From NCBI GenBank assembly GCA_016214895.1, contig JACRMR010000003.1, positions 310,001 through 374,000 of the forward strand: 64,000 nucleotides of DNA, read 5' to 3'. Positions 22,646 to 29,423 of the stretch are shown here, piece by piece (position 1 is the first letter of the stretch; each line of letters opens with the position of its first letter). A program made the translations under genes and the position numbers. The stretch is from a candidate division KSB1 bacterium (GTDB lineage: Bacteria; Electryoneota; RPQS01). The notes below the pieces were generated by a model, which worked only from the letters and a program-made list of their open reading frames with translations, was not told the origin of the DNA and made no database searches.

Positions 22646-23449
22646 ATGAGCACACTTTCCCACCAGCCTGCCGGGCAACACAACGACGACGTTCATCTGC
22701 CCGAGCCCAGCTACTGGCCGATCGCGCTGGCGATGTCGATCATGCTGCTCCCGATTGGTTTCTTGCTGACGATGTGGGGCAGTGGCGGCGGGGGGCCGAT
22801 GCTCCTGATGCTCGGCGGCGTCTGCACGGTCATCTGCATGATGGGTTGGGCCAACTCCGTGATCAAAGAAACCGCCGCGCTGCCCAACATTCAGGAAGAC
22901 GACAAGTGGATGCGTCACGGCCTGAAGCTGTTTCTGATCTCTGAAGCGGCGATTTTCGGCGCCTTCTTCGCGCATCATTATTACACCCGCTGGCACTTCC
23001 CCGCCTGGCCGCCGGAAGGCGCGCCGCATATCGATACCACGCTCCCCGCCATTGCGACGCTGATCCTGATGTCAAGTTCGGCGACGATGGAATTCGCGCA
23101 TGTTTCGCTGGTCAAGGGCAATCGTTCGCGCGCAAAACTGTTCACGTTCATCACGATTGTGCTGGGCGTCATCTTCATGGCGTTTCAAGCGCATGAATAC
23201 GGTTTCCTCAAGACCTACGACAATTTCACGCTGCAGAGTGGCATGTTCGGCTCACACTTCTTCGCGATGACCGGCTTTCACGGCCTGCACGTCGCGACCG
23301 GCATCATCATGCTGGCGATGGTTTGGTTTCGCCTGCGGCTTGGTCACTTTGATCCGAAGCGTCACTTCAGTTTCGTCGCGGCCTCGTGGTACTGGCACTT
23401 TGTGGACTTGGTCTGGATCTTCCTCTTCTTCACGATCTACCTGATCTGA
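22646..23449 (+). CDS. coxC: Cytochrome c oxidase subunit III
   Basis: A 267-residue membrane protein with about seven helices. Subunit III signatures are 'HGLKLFLISEAAIFGAFFAHHYY', with the conserved glutamate, and 'GFHGLHVATGIIML', with 'FVAASWYWHFVDLVWIFLF' at the end. It stabilises the catalytic core and proton uptake. It is the last gene of the operon. There is no ribosome binding site before the ATG, only an AT-rich stretch, as with ctaB. Two hairpins follow the stop. Confidence 0.92.
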   Translation: MSTLSHQPAGQHNDDVHLPEPSYWPIALAMSIMLLPIGFLLTMWGSGGGGPMLLMLGGVCTVICMMGWANSVIKETAALPNIQEDDKWMRHGLKLFLISEAAIFGAFFAHHYYTRWHFPAWPPEGAPHIDTTLPAIATLILMSSSATMEFAHVSLVKGNRSRAKLFTFITIVLGVIFMAFQAHEYGFLKTYDNFTLQSGMFGSHFFAMTGFHGLHVATGIIMLAMVWFRLRLGHFDPKRHFSFVAASWYWHFVDLVWIFLFFTIYLI

Positions 23450-23464
23450 TCGCGATCACAGAAA

Positions 23465-23482
23465 CGGCACCCGCAGGTGCCG
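23465..23482. terminator. First of two hairpins between convergent coxC and the beta-helix gene
   Basis: CGGCACC and GGTGCCG form a 7-bp stem with loop CGCA. There is no long T-run on either side. It shares its stem sequence with the hairpin at 23503-23522. Confidence 0.5.
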
Positions 23483-23502
23483 TGATTTCCGAAATCGGCC
23501 AG

Positions 23503-23522
23503 CGGCACCCTCACGGGTGCCG
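23503..23522. terminator. Second hairpin between convergent genes
   Basis: CGGCACCC and GGGTGCCG form an 8-bp stem with loop TCAC, five bases before the stop of the minus-strand gene. Being symmetric, it can serve transcripts from both sides. Confidence 0.5.
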
Positions 23523-23527
23523 TGCGT

Positions 23528-25195
23528 TTACCGGATGAGCACGATTTTCGTCGTGGCGAGATTCCGCCTTCCAATCGGCGACCAAGCCCGCGCGAAATAG
23601 ATGCCCGAACTCAGGCCGCTGGCGTCAAACCGGATCTTCCTGCGCTCAGTGATCGCCCCGCGCCAGACCTCCGCCGCCTTTCTGCCCAGTAGATCGAACA
23701 ACTCGACACGCACAATACCTGGTTTCGCGACCTCCAGTTCCAGAGTCACGCTGGCATTGAACGGATTCGGGTAGGCCTTCAGCGCGAACTGCTCCGGTGC
23801 GGGAACACCTGGCTCACTCGCAGTCACAAAACTCGTGTCGGGATACCACGGGTCGAACAGCACAGGGCCGCGCACTTCGTCTCCCGTACCTTCCGGGTTC
23901 TCAGGCGAGCGCGGACCGGTCTCAGCTCCCCAGTAGTTCCAGCGCGCGTCAAGCGTATCGGCGGGATCACCCATTGCCACCAGTGCCACGCCGTTCCCGA
24001 TAAACACGTTGTCGTGGAACGTGTGCAACCGCATGCTGTCTCGAATATTGACCGATACTCCCGACTCCGGCATGTTGTGCAGCCACAGATTGCGCTGAAG
24101 AATGAGCGGCGAACGCTGGAGATCAGCCGTCAGCCACAACGCGATGTCGCCTGTGGGCTCATCGGCCATGTTCCGCTCGAACAGATTCCCCTCAATCGTG
24201 ACCTGTGCGCTTTCGGCCCGCTCCGAGGGCGACTCGGAAATCCTGAATACCGCCCCGGCTCCGTCGGGAAGCGCCATGTTTCCCTCGAACAAGTTTACAG
24301 AGATCAGAACGGTGTCCGCGGTTCTGACCACAACATCCGCGATCATCGTAGCCAACCCAAGAACTTGAAAGACGTTTCCGGATAGCTCGAGATATTCGTG
24401 CGTCCTACTCCTGAACATGGGCTGCCAGTAACTCGTTTGGGTACCCGGCCCGAACAGGCAGTTCCGGACGACTTTGGGGCCGCTAACCACGAGCGTCACC
24501 CATCCGCCCACGAACACACCATCAAACTGACAAGATTCGATCAGTGTGCTGTCGCGGCCATAGTACCCGGCGTACTGTGTTCCTGTTACGTGACAGCCAA
24601 TGACGGTAAGTGGGCCAAGTCCGTGCACACACCCACCGGCGACATCCCGGAACACGGATTGCCTGACGTCGATACGCGGTCGCAAATCGTACTGGCTTGG
24701 CGAGATGCCTCCCGTGGTCGAATCGAAGGTGCATCGGACGACTCTGATCTCTCCGCTGCTCGTGAATCGCACACCGCCCAGATCAAGCGCCGCCGGCTCG
24801 CGCGGATACATCCATGGCCCGTTCACAAATCTCAGATCTGCAAGTGCGCATGACGGGCTGGAACCCAGCAGTAGGCAAGCCGAAGTATCGTCGCCTTCAC
24901 CCTGCGGCGGACTGATCGTGGGCCGCGACTCTTCCGTCGTGTCATCGCCGACGTCGCCAAACAGCGCAAATGAATGTGGCGGACCGATCAACGCTTCTGC
25001 ATAGGTGTCCCACCCCACGGAGACCGTGTCTCCAGCGGCTGTCGCGTCAAGCGCGGTCTGAATCGTCGGGTAGTCGTGCGGCACGCGCAGGACAGCGGCA
25101 AACGTGTGGTTTTCATGGAAGACGCTGACGACACACGTGCACAGAGCGATGAGGAGTCTCAGACGACCGTCACCAGGCCGTGCAGTCGCCATCAT
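23528..25195 (-). CDS. Secreted right-handed beta-helix protein with type IX-like C-terminal sorting domain
   Basis: A 555-residue protein. After the signal peptide the sequence 'VPHDYPTIQTALDATAAGDTV' begins a parallel beta-helix of the pectate-lyase-like kind, with many short turns (residues of about 45-440). Clear 'NLFEGN', 'NLFERN' and 'NVFIGNGV' rungs are seen. The last 85 residues ('KAYPNPFNASVTLELEV' to 'TKIVLIR') are a type A sorting domain that sends proteins through the type IX system. The start at 25195 has GAGGG nine bases ahead; an ATG at 25201 would be only three bases from it. The gene overlaps the end of the Cys-rich gene upstream, so the two are probably co-transcribed. Substrate unknown. 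Confidence 0.75.
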   Translation of the reverse strand: MMATARPGDGRLRLLIALCTCVVSVFHENHTFAAVLRVPHDYPTIQTALDATAAGDTVSVGWDTYAEALIGPPHSFALFGDVGDDTTEESRPTISPPQGEGDDTSACLLLGSSPSCALADLRFVNGPWMYPREPAALDLGGVRFTSSGEIRVVRCTFDSTTGGISPSQYDLRPRIDVRQSVFRDVAGGCVHGLGPLTVIGCHVTGTQYAGYYGRDSTLIESCQFDGVFVGGWVTLVVSGPKVVRNCLFGPGTQTSYWQPMFRSRTHEYLELSGNVFQVLGLATMIADVVVRTADTVLISVNLFEGNMALPDGAGAVFRISESPSERAESAQVTIEGNLFERNMADEPTGDIALWLTADLQRSPLILQRNLWLHNMPESGVSVNIRDSMRLHTFHDNVFIGNGVALVAMGDPADTLDARWNYWGAETGPRSPENPEGTGDEVRGPVLFDPWYPDTSFVTASEPGVPAPEQFALKAYPNPFNASVTLELEVAKPGIVRVELFDLLGRKAAEVWRGAITERRKIRFDASGLSSGIYFARAWSPIGRRNLATTKIVLIR

Positions 25196-25664
25196 CGCCA
25201 TACACCCTCGCCTTGAGCTTGCAAACGCATTGTGAGCAGGAAGTTGTTGTCACCGGGCATCGACCCATTCTCACATAGATTGTGTAACTTTGTCCTTGAG
25301 AGAGACCGACGCTGGTGTAGCGGTCATAAGGTTCTTCACAACCCCAACCATCATCAACCAGAGTGATAGAGCCAGACTGCACGAGGTTCCCATTCGAGTC
25401 CCGCAGTTCGGCGCATCCAATGCATTGATAGACACTGTGTCCGGATGCGCAGTCCTGCAATCGGGCGCGAAATGTGTAAGAATCCGTGCACGGCGCCGTG
25501 AACGAGTAAGTTGCCCACAGTCCCGAACCGGGGCAATGAGTGAACCCATTGCACGATGTTGTTTCGACACTGGCACAAAGTTCGCATCCGCCCGACTCCC
25601 TTTGACCAACTGCTCCACTGCAGGCTAACGCGAGCATGACCAAGACAGAGAACAGCGCCTTCAT
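25170..25664 (-). CDS. Secreted cysteine-rich protein of unknown function
   Basis: A 164-residue protein with a signal peptide (MKALFSVLVMLALACSGAVG) and about fourteen cysteines in the mature part, including 'CELCAS', 'CNGFTHC', 'CIGCAEL' and 'CSQCVC'. The central part reads like the beta-sandwich found in pre-peptidase-type secreted domains ('ATYSFTAPCTDSYTFRARL', 'LSQGQSYTIYVRMG'). A strong AGGAGG precedes the ATG at 25664, which rules out the longer frame. It has no sorting domain but sits directly before, and overlaps, a gene that has one. No family was recognised. Confidence 0.6.
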   Translation of the reverse strand: MKALFSVLVMLALACSGAVGQRESGGCELCASVETTSCNGFTHCPGSGLWATYSFTAPCTDSYTFRARLQDCASGHSVYQCIGCAELRDSNGNLVQSGSITLVDDGWGCEEPYDRYTSVGLSQGQSYTIYVRMGRCPVTTTSCSQCVCKLKARVYGDDGDCTAW

Positions 25665-25704
25665 AACACGCCTCCTCTGATTGAGCTTACCGTAACGCAA
25701 GAAC

Positions 25705-25722
25705 CCTCGGCAGGAACCGAGG
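25705..25722 (-). promoter_or_regulatory. Leader hairpin before the Cys-rich gene
   Basis: CCTCGG at 25705-25710 and CCGAGG at 25717-25722 form a 6-bp stem about 40 bases upstream of the ATG. It lies between the terminator of the histidine kinase gene and the ribosome binding site. Function unknown. Confidence 0.25.
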
Positions 25723-25742
25723 CGCATCTAAAGTAAAAAAAA

Positions 25743-25762
25743 ACTTGACCAAAGTCAAGTTG
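25743..25762 (-). terminator. Intrinsic terminator of the histidine kinase gene
   Basis: On the minus strand AACTTGAC pairs with GTCAAGTT around a TTTG loop, followed by a run of eight or more T. It begins about 50 bases after the kinase stop codon. This is a textbook rho-independent terminator. Confidence 0.85.
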
Positions 25763-25810
25763 CTCGCGAACGCACCGATGCGAGTAGCTAAGCGCCCGAA
25801 CGGCGGGGGA

Positions 25811-27481
25811 CTAACCTTGTTCTTTCGCGCCCTGCGCGGCGTACTTTCGATTCAGCGGAAACCGAATCGTGAAGGTCGATCCCCGACCCACACTCGATTC
25901 CAGCTGTAGATCCGCGCCATAGCGGGCCAGAATGCCCCGGCTGCTGGAAAGTCCGAGACCGGTTCCGGTTGGCATTCCCGGTATCGCTTCATTCGCTTTG
26001 GGCTTGGTCGTGAAGAACGGTTGGAAGATTTTCTGCTTGAGTTCCTCGGGAATCCCGTGCCCGGTATCCGTTACGGCAAATACAATGGACTTGTCTTCGC
26101 GACAGAGCTTTACCGTCAGCACCTTCTGATCGCTCTCATGCATCGCATCGATCGCGTTGCGCAACAAATTGCCGATCACCTGCGACAGATCGCTGTAAAC
26201 GCCGTGAATCGTCGGGATATTCGAGTCCGTCTCGACGATCTTCTCGACGTTGTGCTTGAAGAACAGATTCGCATCAAGGAACTGCAGCTCGGTCCGCACG
26301 ATATCCTCCAGCATCAGGTCCTGCGGCTCCGTCTCCTGTTCGCTGCGCGATTTGTGCATCAGGTTGGAGATGATGGCGTTCATGGTCAGTGCCTGTTGCC
26401 GGATCTGCTGGATCTCTCTCAGCTCGACATGCTTCATGTCGAGCAGATCGCAGAAGCCGAGAATCCCGGTCAACGGCCCGCGCAAATTGTGGGCGATGCC
26501 CGCGGAGAACATTCCGAACTCGGCCAGTTTGGTCTCGCGCATCAATTCAAGCTCGAGCTGGTGATTCTGTCGCTCGACGACTTTCTGATCCGTGATATCT
26601 TTCGCCATTAGCATGATATTCGCGCGCTGCGAGCTCTCGAACAAAAAGCTCCGCGTGACCAGAAACACGCGGCCGTTGGTCGCTTCCAGCTCCATGGTCT
26701 TGCCCACATACGCCGAAGTCATTCCCTGCAAGTCCGTCCGTTCGTCCTTGGAAAACGTCTGTAGCCAGCGATGACACACGATCGGCAGCTCGAACGGTTC
26801 AAACGTCTGTTCCGCGGCGGGATTGGCGTACTCAATATCCCCGGAACTGGAGAGCATGACGAGCACGTCGCGCATCGAGCGAATAATCGCGTTCATGCGA
26901 TCACGTTCAGATCGCAGATAACGTTCGGTCATTGCGCGCTCGCCCACGTCGCGGCCGATAATCACCGCGAACTGCCCGCCGCCGAGCGGACTCACTGAGC
27001 ACGTGAACTCGACCAGGTACGCGGTGGAAGACGTCTCGGCGCTGGGCAACTCGATCACGTGAATCCCGCCCGAGCCGGCTTCGGCATACAGCTTCTTGAC
27101 GGCGCGCTGTTCCGATTCCGCGAAGATCGACGCGATCGGCTTTCCGAGCAGGTTGGTGCGCGTAATCCCGGTCCAGGCGCAGAATCGCGAGTTGACCTCC
27201 ACGATCTCGCCCGCCTGGCGGTGAATCACGAGCATGGCATCCGGGCCGGACAACAGCAGGTCCAGGAGCTCGGGCTCTTCTACCGCGGGATTGGTGGGGG
27301 GGGTCTGCGGCGGCGGAGTTGAGGCTGTCTGGCCGCGAATGCCCGGCAGGAGGGACGTGATGGCATCGGCCAGGCCCCGCGCACGGCTCGGCGCCGACGG
27401 TGTATCGGGTGACACGTCGGGACCGGGGGAGGCCGCGCTGGACTCGCGATGAGTATCGATGTGTGGTCGGCGGGTTGGCAT
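25811..27481 (-). CDS. PAS-domain sensor histidine kinase (cytosolic)
   Basis: A 556-residue protein without transmembrane helices. A low-complexity N-terminus of about 75 residues is followed by two PAS domains (about 78-190 and 200-305), a dimerisation helix with the phospho-acceptor His331 in 'GIAHNLRGPLTGILG', and an HATPase domain with N-box 'NLLRNAIDAM', G1 'DTGHGIP', F-box 'FQPFFTTK' and G2 'GTGLGLSSSRGI'. The residue after the histidine is Asn, not the usual Glu or Asp. PAS domains suggest sensing of a small cytoplasmic ligand, redox state or oxygen. No response regulator is next to it, so the partner is elsewhere. A strong terminator follows. Confidence 0.88.
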   Translation of the reverse strand: MPTRRPHIDTHRESSAASPGPDVSPDTPSAPSRARGLADAITSLLPGIRGQTASTPPPQTPPTNPAVEEPELLDLLLSGPDAMLVIHRQAGEIVEVNSRFCAWTGITRTNLLGKPIASIFAESEQRAVKKLYAEAGSGGIHVIELPSAETSSTAYLVEFTCSVSPLGGGQFAVIIGRDVGERAMTERYLRSERDRMNAIIRSMRDVLVMLSSSGDIEYANPAAEQTFEPFELPIVCHRWLQTFSKDERTDLQGMTSAYVGKTMELEATNGRVFLVTRSFLFESSQRANIMLMAKDITDQKVVERQNHQLELELMRETKLAEFGMFSAGIAHNLRGPLTGILGFCDLLDMKHVELREIQQIRQQALTMNAIISNLMHKSRSEQETEPQDLMLEDIVRTELQFLDANLFFKHNVEKIVETDSNIPTIHGVYSDLSQVIGNLLRNAIDAMHESDQKVLTVKLCREDKSIVFAVTDTGHGIPEELKQKIFQPFFTTKPKANEAIPGMPTGTGLGLSSSRGILARYGADLQLESSVGRGSTFTIRFPLNRKYAAQGAKEQG

Positions 27482-27639
27482 TACATTACGCGGCGCTATA
27501 GCACTGGCGGCAGCAAAAACAAGTCGTTTGGACAGGGCAACCGCACATCAGCAATCGATCTGAAGTTTAGCAAAAGTAAATAATTACGGCTTCTGTTGAG
27601 GAATCTCTTGAACCGACCATAGTCATGTGAGCAAGACGA

Positions 27640-28794
27640 ATGCCATTTCATCTGTACTTTCACTTGCCCTACTGCCGTCGCCGCTGCCCTTACTGTGACT
27701 TTTACAAAAAAGTCCCGAAGGACGGGGACTTAGAACGACTAGCGACGGCCATCCGTGCCGAGCTTTCCCTCGCCACTCGGGCGACGCCATGGGCGACCGG
27801 ACCCGTACAAACGGCATATTTTGGCGGCGGGACTCCCTCACTTCAATCGCCAGCGGAAATCGCGTCTATTCTGACTGAAACCACGCGACTGTTCAGAATC
27901 GAAGCCGATGCGGAGGTTACCCTCGAAGCCAACCCCGGCACGGTCACGCTGGATTCGCTCACACGCCTTCGTGAATCCGGGGTCAATCGCCTTTCGCTCG
28001 GCGGCCAGAGCTTTTCCGAACGCAAGCTTGCAATTCTCTACCGCGACCATACCGCCGTCGAAATCGAACAGGCAATCGTCGCTGCCCGCGCTTCCGGGTT
28101 TTCGAATCTTTCCCTCGATCTGATTTTTGGTCTTCCTGGCGAGTCGATTTCGGAATGGCAGACCGATCTTGATCGCGCGCTCGCACTTGATCCGGAACAC
28201 GTATCCCTTTACAATCTCGAGTATCACGAAGCGACGCCGCTCTATCGCTGGCGGGAGCAGCGGCGGGTGAAGCCCCTCGATGAAGACCTCGAATTCGAGT
28301 TGTACATCTCTGCGCACGAACGCCTGACCTCAGCCGGATACGAGCACTATGAGGTCTCAAACTTCGCCAAGCCGGGCTTGCGTTCGCGGCACAACTCCGC
28401 CTACTGGACCGGCGCGCCGTACCTTGGTCTCGGACCGTCGGCCCACTCCTTCGACGGCGAGCGGCGTCGATTTGCCAACGTCGCGGACGTTGACCAATGG
28501 CACGCGCGGATCGAGCGCGGCGAACTGCCGATCTCCCGCGAGTGGATTTCCTCGCCGCGCGAACTCATCGAGGAGTGGCTGTCTCTCGCGCTCCGCCGCT
28601 GCGAGGGGATCGGTTATGACGCCGCGGTCGCCCGACTCGGTGCTGCCGCGGCCACGACACTCTGGCGGAAAGCGCGTACGCTTCCCGCGGATTCTTGCGC
28701 CATCTCCGATCAGGCGCTCCGCCTGTCCGCACGCGGCTGGTTCCGCGAGAATAGCGTCCTGCTCTGGCTGTTCGAGGCGCTGCCTGTGGATTAG
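27640..28794 (+). CDS. hemW: HemW-type radical SAM protein (coproporphyrinogen III oxidase-like heme chaperone)
   Basis: A 384-residue protein with the radical SAM cluster motif CxxxCxxC at Cys12, Cys16 and Cys19 ('PYCRRRCPYC'), followed by 'YFGGGTPSL' and 'SLGGQSF'. The HemW hallmark 'RHNSAYW' (HNxxYW) near residue 250 separates it from true HemN, which needs an extra N-terminal segment and a fourth cysteine. HemW binds heme and helps load it into respiratory enzymes; the heme-rich operon in this window is a plausible client, though they are not adjacent. No clear Shine-Dalgarno precedes the ATG. Confidence 0.85.
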   Translation: MPFHLYFHLPYCRRRCPYCDFYKKVPKDGDLERLATAIRAELSLATRATPWATGPVQTAYFGGGTPSLQSPAEIASILTETTRLFRIEADAEVTLEANPGTVTLDSLTRLRESGVNRLSLGGQSFSERKLAILYRDHTAVEIEQAIVAARASGFSNLSLDLIFGLPGESISEWQTDLDRALALDPEHVSLYNLEYHEATPLYRWREQRRVKPLDEDLEFELYISAHERLTSAGYEHYEVSNFAKPGLRSRHNSAYWTGAPYLGLGPSAHSFDGERRRFANVADVDQWHARIERGELPISREWISSPRELIEEWLSLALRRCEGIGYDAAVARLGAAAATTLWRKARTLPADSCAISDQALRLSARGWFRENSVLLWLFEALPVD

Positions 28795-28816
28795 TCGCAC
28801 CTTCACGAAATGAAAA

Positions 28817-28836
28817 CAGGCCCCCGCGGGGACCTG
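28817..28836 (+). terminator. Hairpin after hemW
   Basis: CAGG-C-CCCC and GGGG-A-CCTG pair with one internal mismatch, 22 bases after the hemW stop. T-run is weak (CTTCG), so it may be a terminator or an RNA end stabiliser. Confidence 0.45.
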
Positions 28837-28874
28837 CTTCGCCATTCGGCGCAGTGCATTCAAGTGCCGACCAC

Positions 28875-28911
28875 GGCCGAGCCGTGCGTCCTCGCGCGGC
28901 CGGTATCGGAG
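28875..28911. repeat. Fragment of the dispersed GC-rich intergenic repeat
   Basis: The sequence around 'GCCGTGCGTCCTCGCGCGGC' and the following CGGTATCGGAG recurs with one change at 34811-34846, and in a diverged form near 60763-60795. It lies between hemW and the DUF302 gene, next to no open frame. Confidence 0.55.
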
Positions 28912-28934
28912 CATCGCCGCGACCGACGACTTCG

Positions 28935-29324
28935 CTATGTCACGGAACCGATCGCGTTCTCGATGAGTTCTCTCGCACGTGCGCCCTGCGGCGACAGCTC
29001 GGCGTCCTGTAAGGTCTCAACAACGGCCCCCGGATTGAGCGCCCAGATCGAGACGGTCCCATCCGCCTCCTGACGCAGGCATACCGAGCAGGGCAGAAAG
29101 ACTCCGACTTCCGGGCGCCTCGATAGCGCCTCGTGCGCAAGCGTTGGATTGCAGGCGCCGAGGATGCGGTAGGGCGAAGTCTCGACGCCGAGCTTCTCGC
29201 GCAGCACGTTGTTGACCTCGATGCGGGTCAGAATGCCGAAGCCAACCTCTTTCAGTGCGGCGACGATTCGGGCCTCAACATCGTCGATTCCGCCCGCGGC
29301 CCGGGCGCTGAGGACAAAGCTCAT
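28935..29324 (-). CDS. DUF302 family protein
   Basis: A 129-residue cytoplasmic protein matching the DUF302 pattern: an N-terminal 'VEARIVAALKEVGFGILTRI' helix-strand, 'ILGACNPTLAHEAL', and 'GVFLPCSVCLRQ' near residue 80. DUF302 proteins are small alpha/beta proteins of unknown role, often near redox or stress genes. The ATG at 29324 has GGAG eight bases ahead and removes a meaningless 25-residue extension. It lies between hemW and the GH31 gene without close neighbours. Confidence 0.75.
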   Translation of the reverse strand: MSFVLSARAAGGIDDVEARIVAALKEVGFGILTRIEVNNVLREKLGVETSPYRILGACNPTLAHEALSRRPEVGVFLPCSVCLRQEADGTVSIWALNPGAVVETLQDAELSPQGARARELIENAIGSVT

Positions 29325-29423
29325 GAAGTCTCTCCGTGTAAGTTTGAAAGGCGGAACCGGCGATCCCGCTCTGCAGCCACCGGCACGGGTATTCGCCACG
29401 CGGCGATTCGCGAGGGCGGCAAT

